DNA of 64,000 nucleotides from Spirochaetia bacterium UBA5763 (lineage in GTDB: Bacteria; Spirochaetota; UBA4802; UBA5550), in contig DIEX01000034.1 of assembly GCA_002418835.1 (NCBI GenBank), positions 344,182-408,181 on the forward strand, written 5' to 3'. The position numbers and the translations under genes are program-made. Below are positions 37,073 through 44,106 of the stretch, piece by piece; position 1 is the first letter of the stretch; every line of letters starts with the position of its first letter. Below the pieces are notes generated by a model, which worked only from the letters and a program-made list of their open reading frames with translations, made no database searches and was not told where the DNA came from.

Positions 37073-38425
37073 ATGTCAGGTTTAGCGTTAATAAGGAAAA
37101 GAGGGAAGGAAAATTATAGTTCATGGCAGGAGGAGTACAGAGCAAAACTTACAACCGCGGAGGAGGCTGCGAAGGTTGTCCGTTCAGGAGAGAGCGTGTT
37201 TTTCGGAGGGGGTACAGGTATACCAACGGCATTTGCCACAGCTCTTGGGAAAAGAGCCAATGAACTGACAGGTATAACAATATCACAGGGTTACGCCATG
37301 GGGCTTTTTGATTACATGAAGCCAGAGAACAAGGAGCGTTTCCAGATTGAAACAATGTTCGTGGGGCCAATGGAGAGGATTTGCATGCAGTGGGGTGTGG
37401 CACAGTATAAGCCGATGCATCTTAGTGAAATCCCGCATGCTGCACTTCACGCTGCATGCAAGCGTGTTGCCTTTGTAGCAAGCCCACCTGATGAGAATGG
37501 CTATATGAACAGATCATGCTTCGGATCCTTTCTTCCAAACGAGGAGATGGTGAGACCGGCTGAGACAATAATTGTTGAAGTAAATAAAAATGCTCCGTGT
37601 CTTAACAGCGATGATTTCAAAATTCATGTCTCTGATGTTGACATGATTATCGAAAATGATTTCCCCATGTTTGAACTTCCGGATATTCCTATCATGGATG
37701 AGGAGAGAAAAATTGCCCGATATATAGCAGACCTCATCCCTGATGGTTCATGTATTCAGATAGGCCTTGGCGGCCTTGCAAACGCTGTCGGATACCTTCT
37801 CCATGAGAAGAATGATCTCGGTATGCATGCGGAGGTCGTCACTCCATCAGTGACTGAGCTTGTGAAGATGGGTGTTGTAAATGGTGCAAAGAAAAATTTT
37901 ATGCCGGGGCAGGTAGTAAGCGCCTTTGCTGTGGGCACAAAAGCATTCTATGAAGAAATCCATAATAATGATAAGTTTTATTTTAAAGAGGTGGGGTGGG
38001 TCAATAATCCCGATATAATTGGCCAGAATGACAACCTCGTTTCAATAAACAATACACTTATGGTTGACCTTACAGGTCAGGCTGCCTCTGAGTCCATCGG
38101 CATTAAGCAGTACAGTGCTACCGGAGGCCAGCTTGATTTTATTCTGGGTGCGCGCAAATCTAAAAACGGGAAGAGTATCCTTTCTCTTAACTCGACATAT
38201 ACAGATAAAGAGGGGAAACTTCAGACAAAGATTATGCCGACTCTGCCTGTTGGCACAGTTGTCACAACTCCCCGTACGCTTGTGCAGTATATTATCACTG
38301 AATACGGTGTGGCAAACCTCAGGTTAAGGACAGTGAAGGAGAGAGCCAAAGCTCTGATTGATATTGCCCACCCTGATTTCAGGGATCAGCTGACATTCGA
38401 GGCGAAGAAAAACGGCTGGCTTTAA
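37073..38425 (+). CDS. Acyl-CoA:acetate CoA-transferase (acetyl-CoA hydrolase/transferase family)
   Basis: 450 aa, close in size to 4-hydroxybutyrate and butyryl-CoA:acetate CoA-transferases. N-terminal glycine loop FFGGGTGIPTAF, then IQIGLGGLANAVG and MHAEVV, in which Glu254 sits at the place of the thioester-forming catalytic Glu. The GGQLDFILGA motif near residue 350 is conserved. It moves CoA between acyl groups, typical of fermentative or acetate metabolism. I chose ATG 37073 because GGGAGG lies 7 bp upstream; ATG 37031 is in frame but has no such site. The specific acyl substrate is unknown. Confidence 0.9.
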   Translation: MSGLALIRKRGKENYSSWQEEYRAKLTTAEEAAKVVRSGESVFFGGGTGIPTAFATALGKRANELTGITISQGYAMGLFDYMKPENKERFQIETMFVGPMERICMQWGVAQYKPMHLSEIPHAALHAACKRVAFVASPPDENGYMNRSCFGSFLPNEEMVRPAETIIVEVNKNAPCLNSDDFKIHVSDVDMIIENDFPMFELPDIPIMDEERKIARYIADLIPDGSCIQIGLGGLANAVGYLLHEKNDLGMHAEVVTPSVTELVKMGVVNGAKKNFMPGQVVSAFAVGTKAFYEEIHNNDKFYFKEVGWVNNPDIIGQNDNLVSINNTLMVDLTGQAASESIGIKQYSATGGQLDFILGARKSKNGKSILSLNSTYTDKEGKLQTKIMPTLPVGTVVTTPRTLVQYIITEYGVANLRLRTVKERAKALIDIAHPDFRDQLTFEAKKNGWL

Positions 38426-38450
38426 AACCACAGAACAATAAGTTTTCAGA

Positions 38451-38483
38451 AAAGCCGGTTCTAAAGAAGCCGGCTTTTTTTTA
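38451..38483 (+). terminator. Intrinsic terminator after CoA-transferase
   Basis: Stem AAAGCCGG (38451-38458) / CCGGCTTT (38470-38477) followed by a run of T. Separates the CoA-transferase gene from vapB. Confidence 0.85.
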
Positions 38484-38484
38484 T

Positions 38485-38521
38485 TTGACTTTGTTTGTGC
38501 CAGTGTGTAAGCTGTTACACA
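38485..38521 (+). promoter_or_regulatory. vapBC promoter and palindromic operator
   Basis: TTGACT (38485-38490) as a -35 element, then the inverted repeat TGTGTAA-GCTG-TTACACA (38504-38521) at the -10/initiation region, 14 bp before the vapB start. It has the layout of an autoregulatory VapB operator. Confidence 0.5.
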
Positions 38522-38534
38522 TCGGAGGTTTTTT

Positions 38535-38735
38535 ATGCCTACAAATCTTGCAATAGATGATAAACTGCTGGAAAATGCACAGAAGATCGGCGGCCTTAAA
38601 ACAAAAAAGGACACCGTTACCCTTGCTTTAAAAGAATTCATTCAGAGAAGGCAGCAGGAGAAGATTATAGATGTATTCGGAACTGTTAATTATGCGGAAG
38701 ATTATGATTACAAAAAAGCAAGGAACCGCAAATGA
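38535..38735 (+). CDS. vapB: VapB-type antitoxin
   Basis: 66 aa. NLAIDDKLLENAQKIGGLKTKKDTVTLALKEF is the DNA-binding N-terminal region of VapB antitoxins of the DUF2191 type, and DVFGTVNYAEDYDYKKARNRK the toxin-binding tail. It would neutralise the downstream VapC and repress the operon. GGAGG lies 10 bp upstream of the ATG, and the stop overlaps vapC by 4 bp. Confidence 0.88.
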   Translation: MPTNLAIDDKLLENAQKIGGLKTKKDTVTLALKEFIQRRQQEKIIDVFGTVNYAEDYDYKKARNRK

Positions 38736-39145
38736 AAGTTCTTGTAGATACTTCTATCTGGTCTATCGCTCTGAGGAGGAGTAACAATTCTGACCTGAAA
38801 GAAGTAAAAGAATTGGCAGAGTTAATCAGGGAGATGCGCGTTGTGATTATAGGCTCTGTCAGGCAGGAACTGCTTTCCGGAATACCTGAGAGTGTTGTTT
38901 TTGAATCTTTGAAAGAAAAACTTCAGGTTTTTGAAGATTTTAACATTACCACAGAGGATTATGAGTTTGCCGCTGAGCTTTTTAACCGGTGCAGGAAAAA
39001 AGGAATTCAGGGATCTCACATCGATTATCTTATCTGTGCTGTAAGTTTAAATAATGGATTTACAATATTTACAGCAGATAAAGATTTTGAAAGATTCAGG
39101 GAGCATACAGGGATAAAACTGCATACTGTCCGGAATGATCTCTGA
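38732..39145 (+). CDS. vapC: VapC-type PIN-domain toxin
   Basis: 137 aa PIN-domain ribonuclease. Acidic active-site residues are visible: Asp6 in VLVDTSIW, Glu in SVRQELLSG, Asp in GSHIDYLICA and Asp in FTADKDFERF. VapC toxins cleave tRNA or rRNA and halt growth; VapB binds the site. Complete and coupled to vapB by the 4-bp overlap, so it is likely a functional type II toxin-antitoxin pair. It separates the CoA-transferase from the metVF cluster. Confidence 0.9.
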   Translation: MKVLVDTSIWSIALRRSNNSDLKEVKELAELIREMRVVIIGSVRQELLSGIPESVVFESLKEKLQVFEDFNITTEDYEFAAELFNRCRKKGIQGSHIDYLICAVSLNNGFTIFTADKDFERFREHTGIKLHTVRNDL

Positions 39146-39195
39146 CTATATAAAAATATTTGACATGCAGTAATGCTCTCCCCCTAAATAGCCCG

Positions 39196-39822
39196 ATGGT
39201 TTTTATATCACAAATAAACAGTTTCCTTGCGGGTCCATGCCTTTATATCACTCTTACTCTCTGTATTGCAGGGCTTGTACGTAAAGCGGCAATTATAATA
39301 GAGGGGCGAAAGCAGGGTTTGAAGTTCCCTGTTTTTCAGACGAACGGTGCGGATGAACCCTCTTTAACATTTACCGGGAGAAACCCGGTTTTTGCTGTTG
39401 TGAGTATACTTTTTCACATAGCAGTAATAGCTGCTCCGGTCACCGCAAGGGGTCATGGCATATTGCTTGATCTGTCGTGGGGATTCCTCCCTCCGGGATT
39501 TAATCCGTTTTTTACTTCATCCTTTACAGGTATAGCAATGTTAACTGGTTTTCTCCTGCTCTCAAGGAGAGTCTTTGTGAAACATGTTCGCGCTCTCTCC
39601 TCATGGCAGGATTATCTTCTGATGCTCATAGTCCTTGTCCCTTTTGTCACTGGGATGATGGCCAATGGTATGATCGGCAATTATGAAAGTGTAATGTTTC
39701 TTCATTATGTTGGGGCGCATCTGATTCTTGTAACTCTCGGGTGGACAAGGCTCGGACACTTTGTATTTTTTACAGCGGCATTCTTTGTAACAGCATATCC
39801 CCGCAGCCGGAGATCGGAATGA
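39196..39822 (+). CDS. NarI-like membrane cytochrome b subunit
   Basis: 208 aa with about five membrane segments. It resembles the NarI/DsrM/HdrE group of dihaem b-type subunits. Candidate haem ligands: His in SILFHIAVIAAPVTARGH (first pair) and His in MFLHYVGAH with the His of TRLGHF, which lie exactly 18 residues apart, as do His187/His205 in E. coli NarI. It would move electrons between cytoplasmic iron-sulphur protein and quinone or a periplasmic cytochrome. No Shine-Dalgarno is clear at ATG 39196; a TTG at 39160 is an in-frame alternative. It overlaps the next gene by 4 bp. Confidence 0.82.
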   Translation: MVFISQINSFLAGPCLYITLTLCIAGLVRKAAIIIEGRKQGLKFPVFQTNGADEPSLTFTGRNPVFAVVSILFHIAVIAAPVTARGHGILLDLSWGFLPPGFNPFFTSSFTGIAMLTGFLLLSRRVFVKHVRALSSWQDYLLMLIVLVPFVTGMMANGMIGNYESVMFLHYVGAHLILVTLGWTRLGHFVFFTAAFFVTAYPRSRRSE

Positions 39823-40187
39823 ATAGTGTAAATATAGATCTTATTAACGGTATGCTTGATGAAAAAAGATATATGCGGGAGATGCTGAGCGCCTGTATCT
39901 CCTGCGGAATGTGTGCTGAAAGCTGTTTTTATTATATTAATACAGGTGAACGGAGCGCAATCCCCTCGTATAAAGTCCGTAAAACTGTGGGGAGGCTTTT
40001 CAGAAAGAAGGGGAGAGTCAGCCGCAAAGAGCTTGAAGGTATGGCTGACCTGCTATGGGGACATTGCGCAGTGTGCCGTCAGTGCTACTGCCCCATGGGT
40101 ATTGACCTCTCTGCAATGATGTCATTCGGCAGAGCTATCCTCCGGAGCCAGAACATAGACCGATGGAGCAATTCCAATGAGGAGTAG
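39819..40187 (+). CDS. HdrC-like protein with two [4Fe-4S] clusters
   Basis: 122 aa. Cluster 1: Cys26, Cys29, Cys32 and Cys36 (CISCGMCAESC). Cluster 2: Cys83, Cys86, Cys89 and Cys91 (CAVCRQCYCPMGID), two residues shorter than the usual CxxCxxCxxxCP. It matches the N-terminal half of HdrD/DsrK-type subunits or HdrC, but lacks the CCG domains that carry the catalytic clusters. It probably carries electrons between the cytochrome b and MetV-MetF. ATG 39819 overlaps the previous stop (ATGA) and is preferred over an upstream in-frame start at 39741, which lies inside the cytochrome gene. Confidence 0.85.
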   Translation: MNSVNIDLINGMLDEKRYMREMLSACISCGMCAESCFYYINTGERSAIPSYKVRKTVGRLFRKKGRVSRKELEGMADLLWGHCAVCRQCYCPMGIDLSAMMSFGRAILRSQNIDRWSNSNEE

Positions 40188-40572
40188 CATCATTGTTGTA
40201 CTGATATTCTGCGCTTTAATTCTTGCGGCAGCCTTCACCGGCAGTCGGGAGCTCCCCGCACTTTCGGAGAGGAAAGTATTTACCGGCCTTTCACGGGGGA
40301 ATGTAATTTTCCTTCATGAGCAGCATCATGAATGGGGGGTAAGTTGTTTTCACTGTCACCACAGGTCGCACAGCGGCAGAGATGCTGTCACATACGAGGA
40401 TCTTGTTCCGGGATCACCGGCAGTGTCATGTATTGAATGTCACGGTAAAGGGCGTGAGCTTGAACGGGTACATCACAAAATGTGCATCACCTGTCACGAA
40501 GATCTTATATCAAGGGGTGTTAAGACCGGCCCTGTTACCTGCGGGCGCTGTCATGTTAAAAAGAGGAGATAA
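40177..40572 (+). CDS. Secreted tetrahaem cytochrome c (c3/class III-like)
   Basis: 131 aa with an N-terminal signal or anchor (about residues 4-22). Four CxxCH haem-attachment sites are visible: CFHCH, CIECH, CITCH and CGRCH. Additional His residues (HEQHHE, HHRSH, VHH) are enough to serve as distal ligands. Size and spacing recall cytochrome c3 and DsrJ/TmcA-type partners of membrane redox complexes. It acts outside the inner membrane. It overlaps the HdrC-like gene by 11 bp, and metV starts 2 bp after its stop. Confidence 0.87.
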   Translation: MRSSIIVVLIFCALILAAAFTGSRELPALSERKVFTGLSRGNVIFLHEQHHEWGVSCFHCHHRSHSGRDAVTYEDLVPGSPAVSCIECHGKGRELERVHHKMCITCHEDLISRGVKTGPVTCGRCHVKKRR

Positions 40573-40574
40573 TT

Positions 40575-41219
40575 ATGCTTGTTGCGGAGCTTAAGCCATA
40601 TAACGAAACTAAATCATTTATTGAAAAATATCAGTCGATACTGGTTGTCGGGTGCGGAGGGTGTACATCTCTCTGCAATGCAGGAGGACTAAGGGAGACC
40701 GAGGCACTTGCCGCGAAGCTGCGCCGGGATACCGGTGTTAACATTAAATCTGTAACCATAGAGCGTCAGTGTGAAGATGAGTTTGTAATAGAACTTTCGC
40801 GTATGATGGAGGGAGTTGACGCTGTACTCTCCCTTGGATGCGGAGCCGGAGTTCAGCTTATTGCGGAGCAATTCATAAATATACCCATATACCCGGCGCT
40901 TAATACGAAGTTTGTCGGGACATCTCATGACCGCAGGGTGTTCATTGAACGGTGCAGGTCATGCGGAGAGTGCAGACTCGGGAGTACTGCCGGGATATGC
41001 CCCATAACACGATGCGCCAAAGGCCTTCAGAACGGCCCCTGTGGAGGATCTGAAAATGGCATGTGTGAAACAGGTAACGGCAGAGAGTGCGCCTGGTGCC
41101 TCATTATTGAAAGAATGAAAGCACAGGGGAGGCTTCATGAGCTTGAGGCTTTCTGTGAGCCGGTGCAGTGGCCGGGGCAGGCTCCGGAGAGATTTGAATG
41201 CGGCATGGGTGTGAAATGA
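40575..41219 (+). CDS. metV: MetV, partner subunit of methylene-tetrahydrofolate reductase
   Basis: 214 aa of the zinc/iron-sulphur-binding MTHFR C-terminal family (PF12225 type). Cys motifs: VVGCGGCTSLCNAGG at the N-terminus and CRSCGECRLGSTAGICPITRCAKGLQNGPCGG in the C-terminal half. In acetogens MetV forms a complex with MetF and passes electrons to it from other redox modules. Here it follows the cytochrome genes directly and overlaps metF by 4 bp. Confidence 0.92.
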   Translation: MLVAELKPYNETKSFIEKYQSILVVGCGGCTSLCNAGGLRETEALAAKLRRDTGVNIKSVTIERQCEDEFVIELSRMMEGVDAVLSLGCGAGVQLIAEQFINIPIYPALNTKFVGTSHDRRVFIERCRSCGECRLGSTAGICPITRCAKGLQNGPCGGSENGMCETGNGRECAWCLIIERMKAQGRLHELEAFCEPVQWPGQAPERFECGMGVK

Positions 41220-42130
41220 CTCTTAAAGATAAACTTTTAAACGGGGATTTTGTTGTAACAGGGGAACTGGGGCCTCCCCGGGGGTGTGATGCAGATGTTG
41301 TGCGCAAAAAAGCTGCAATGCTTAAAGGTGTTGTTGACGCTGTAAATATCACAGATAACCAGACAGCCATTGTACGCATGTCAAGTCTCGCCGCATCAGT
41401 AATCTGCCTGTCTGAGGGAGTTGAGCCTGTGATGCAGATGACTGTGCGGGACAGGAACCGTATAGCGCTTCAGAGTGATCTCCTGGGAGCATCAGCACTT
41501 GGTATACAGAATATCCTCTGCCTCAGCGGTGACCACCAGTCCTTCGGAGACCAGCCTGGAGCAAAGGGCGTAAATGATATTGACTCTATCCAGCTTCTTT
41601 ACACCGCGCGGCGTATATGCGAAGAGAAGAAAATTCTCCATAGCGATAAGCCTCTCACATCAGCACCGGAACTTTTTATAGGTGCGGCATGCAACCCCTT
41701 TGCTGAACCTACGGATTTCCGCCCGATACAGCTTAAGAAGAAGATTGATGCCGGGGCCCATTTTATACAGACACAGACAATATATGACATACCGGCATTC
41801 AGGGAGTTTATGAAGAGGATTGTGGATATGGGCCTCCATGAGAAGGCTTATATACTTGCCGGTGTCATGCCGCTTAAGTCAGCAATGATGGCTTCATACC
41901 TTAACGATAAAGTCCCCGGAGTAATTGTCCCTCAGCAGGTGATAGAGCGGCTTAAAGGTGTACCTAAAGAGCGTGTTGCGGATGAAGGGATTGAACAGAG
42001 TTGCGAGATGATAAATGAATTGAGAACAATAGAAGGTGTTCACGGCATACATATTATGGCAATTGAATGGGAACATCGTGTGAAGGATATTGTTGAGCGC
42101 TCCGGTCTTGATAAAAGAATACATAAATAA
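41216..42130 (+). CDS. metF: 5,10-methylene-tetrahydrofolate reductase MetF
   Basis: 304 aa flavoprotein with a TIM barrel that reduces methylene-THF to methyl-THF. Key residues: Glu in VVTGELGPPRGCD, Asp in LCLSGDHQ and Gln in FIQTQTIYD, in line with the MetF active site. It supplies methyl groups for methionine or for the methyl branch of the Wood-Ljungdahl pathway. I chose ATG 41216, which overlaps the metV stop by 4 bp (ATGA), over an in-frame ATG at 41198. It is the last gene of the five-gene redox cluster. Confidence 0.94.
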   Translation: MTLKDKLLNGDFVVTGELGPPRGCDADVVRKKAAMLKGVVDAVNITDNQTAIVRMSSLAASVICLSEGVEPVMQMTVRDRNRIALQSDLLGASALGIQNILCLSGDHQSFGDQPGAKGVNDIDSIQLLYTARRICEEKKILHSDKPLTSAPELFIGAACNPFAEPTDFRPIQLKKKIDAGAHFIQTQTIYDIPAFREFMKRIVDMGLHEKAYILAGVMPLKSAMMASYLNDKVPGVIVPQQVIERLKGVPKERVADEGIEQSCEMINELRTIEGVHGIHIMAIEWEHRVKDIVERSGLDKRIHK

Positions 42131-42350
42131 TGCTTCAATCTCATCGAGAATCTCCCGCCGTTTGAAGATATCCATTATCCCCATGAAAAATTTCCTCCCC
42201 GGAAAATTCAATCTGAAGAATTTAAAACTATTAATATCATACATCCGGAATGATCCGATTCATCTGGGTTCATTGCTAATAATATCCAGTAGTAAATGTT
42301 TATTCAATTTTTATGTTTTATAATATCAGAACAACTGTTATTATAAATCT

Positions 42351-42893
42351 ATGGAAACCTTAAAGACAATCACACTGACATTGACAAATCCCCGTAAACC
42401 TGAAAAGTGGTTTACTGCTGACTGGCAGGCAAAACTCTCCCCTGTTAAAGAGGAGAGCCATATCCCTTACCTCGTATTTTTCGGAGAGGTGATGAAGATA
42501 CTGGATAATGCAGATGATTTAATCTTTGAAAGTAACAACTATAATGAAAGCAGCGTGTACGGCCCTGACTATGACTGGACACTGCGAACTGTTAACCTGA
42601 CGATGTCGCGCGAACACAGGGAGACATTGAGTGACAGCTGGCAGAGGACAGAGGTAACAGCAGACAGATTTGATACAGAGGGTTTCCCGCCTGAGTTTTA
42701 TATCGACTGGAACGGAAAGTTCTATTCTCCTCTTACAATAACATTCGGAGGGATTAAAAATACGCAGGCAGAATCAATAAAGTTTGCAGCAAAGAGGATT
42801 TTTCAGAATATCCGCTGTGAAATAAAAGAATTCAGCATAGAGGAGAAGAGTAGTGTTGATTTGCACAGAGCGGAACTCTTCTCCGGATTTTAA
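42351..42893 (+). CDS. Hypothetical protein
   Basis: 180 aa, cytoplasmic, no membrane segment. Many aromatic residues and an alternating hydrophobic pattern suggest an alpha/beta fold (TLRTVNLTMSREHRETLSDSW, PPEFYIDWNGKFYSPL). No known family recognised. It stands alone, 220 bp after metF and upstream of a palindromic repeat. Confidence 0.6.
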   Translation: METLKTITLTLTNPRKPEKWFTADWQAKLSPVKEESHIPYLVFFGEVMKILDNADDLIFESNNYNESSVYGPDYDWTLRTVNLTMSREHRETLSDSWQRTEVTADRFDTEGFPPEFYIDWNGKFYSPLTITFGGIKNTQAESIKFAAKRIFQNIRCEIKEFSIEEKSSVDLHRAELFSGF

Positions 42894-42935
42894 TTCAATC
42901 GTTAACTATAGTGTTTTACGAAATGATTAGGGCAA

Positions 42936-43020
42936 TGTCATTTCGAACGTATGTGAGAAATCTAAAAATCTATTGTTAAAAGATAGATTTCTCAGTCGCT
43001 GACGCTTCTTCGAAATGACA
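42936..43020. repeat. Palindromic repeat (dispersed-type hairpin element)
   Basis: 85-bp imperfect palindrome bounded by TGTCATTTCGAA (42936-42947) and TTCGAAATGACA (43009-43020). An inner pair GAGAAATCTA / TAGATTTCTC adds to the stem. It resembles widespread intergenic hairpin repeats or small non-autonomous elements known from many environmental genomes. Only one copy lies in this window. Confidence 0.75.
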
Positions 43021-43260
43021 ATTTGATGTTCTAATTCAATCATAAGCGGCTATAATATACTGTTCCAACGATTAACTTCCGAAACTACCGGCTTAAATTT
43101 TTTATATTATAAAAAAAACTTTACCCTCTAATATGTAGTTTATACACTATCCTGACAGGTATCGGGCTGAAGGAATGGCATAACGGGGATGCCGCCGGAT
43201 GATCGGGTATATCTCTGAAACCTGATGCCAATAAAAAACAAAACCTCAGGAGGTTATTAA
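43021..43260 (+). other. Structured leader upstream of lipoprotein gene
   Basis: 240 bp without an ORF. From about 43140 it contains hairpin-forming GC-rich sequence (GGCAT at 43177 pairs with ATGCC at 43189; the related CAGGTATCGGG and GATCGGGTAT segments flank it), unlike the AT-rich surroundings. It could be a riboswitch-like leader, but I could not match it to a known class. A strong CAGGAGG ribosome binding site follows. Confidence 0.3.
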
Positions 43261-43944
43261 ATGTTTAAGAAGTTTTCAGCAAAATTTTTATTTTGTCTTA
43301 CCACTCTACTTCTCATTTCAGTTTTAACAGGGTGTGAATTCGGGTGGCACACTCTCTTCTTTGACAATTTCAACAGAGGAAATGGTGAACTGGGCCCGAA
43401 ATGGGAGGTTATAAAAGAAGCTAATGCATCGCTCCAGATTTCAGAAAAGCAGGCGCTTTATACAACATCAGCTTCAACAGATAATACAATAATCTGTTAT
43501 CATGATGAAGCTATTGAGAGCAGCACTTTCAGAATAAACACAAAAATTACCACAGATTCAAACACTGCTGACCTTGAGTGTATAGGGTTCAGCTTTGAAC
43601 CTTATCCCGGCTCAGGCAGGAGTTATTCACTGACTTTCAACAAAACATGGTTTGCAATAGGCTCAACAGTTCAGGCTACAGATGAAACAATATGGCTTGC
43701 AACACTCCCGGTAAACCTCTCTGACAACACAGTATATTCACTTGAGCTGAATGTTGACAGCGGAAAAATAACAGGCTGTATCAAAGACGCAGAGGGCGCC
43801 GTGCTTTATGAGCTTAAAGCGGACTGTGAGGTTTCAGAAACCTGGAGTTCCTTCTTCCTGCTTATGAGTAATGGCGGAAATACAGCCCTTAAATTTGATG
43901 ATTACAGAATTGAAACATTTGACGCACCTGAATCATGTAAGTAG
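43261..43944 (+). CDS. Lipoprotein with concanavalin/LamG-like beta sandwich
   Basis: 227 aa. Signal peptide with lipobox VLTGCEF (Cys about residue 25). The mature part begins FFDNFNRGNGELGPKWEV, the typical opening of the concanavalin-A-like/3-keto-disaccharide-hydrolase or LamG fold, and ends with ALKFDDYRIETF, also typical. It is probably a carbohydrate- or ligand-binding surface lipoprotein; enzyme activity is not shown. A strong GGAGG precedes the ATG. Confidence 0.78.
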   Translation: MFKKFSAKFLFCLTTLLLISVLTGCEFGWHTLFFDNFNRGNGELGPKWEVIKEANASLQISEKQALYTTSASTDNTIICYHDEAIESSTFRINTKITTDSNTADLECIGFSFEPYPGSGRSYSLTFNKTWFAIGSTVQATDETIWLATLPVNLSDNTVYSLELNVDSGKITGCIKDAEGAVLYELKADCEVSETWSSFFLLMSNGGNTALKFDDYRIETFDAPESCK

Positions 43945-43961
43945 TAAATACTCACGACCGG

Positions 43962-43983
43962 TACCCGGATTTTTTTCCGGGTA
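43962..43983 (+). terminator. Terminator-like hairpin after lipoprotein
   Basis: Stem TACCCGG / CCGGGTA with a T-rich loop, about 17 bp after the stop. No U-run follows, so it is a weak candidate. Confidence 0.4.
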
Positions 43984-44106
43984 TCGTATATAATACCACA
44001 TAGAATCATTAAAAGATAAAAACAAATCCTGTAAAATGAAAATGACTCTGTTTAAATCAGAGATTCCCTCCGATAAATAAATATATATCTCCCAGGTAAG
44101 GTTATT

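Noticed and set aside
38055..38095. CoA-transferase seemed to lack a catalytic Glu, because Met330 sits before VDLTGQ where some relatives have Glu.
   Set aside because: The nucleophilic Glu of this family lies in an earlier segment; here it is Glu254 in MHAEVV, which is present. The enzyme looks intact.
41894..42244. Minus-strand ORF overlapping the end of metF.
   Set aside because: It runs mainly through the well-supported metF gene and has no clear start or family resemblance.
43021..43260. Leader before the lipoprotein gene as a c-di-GMP (GEMM) riboswitch.
   Set aside because: The conserved GEMM core and tetraloop-receptor sequences could not be found; kept only as an unclassified structured leader.
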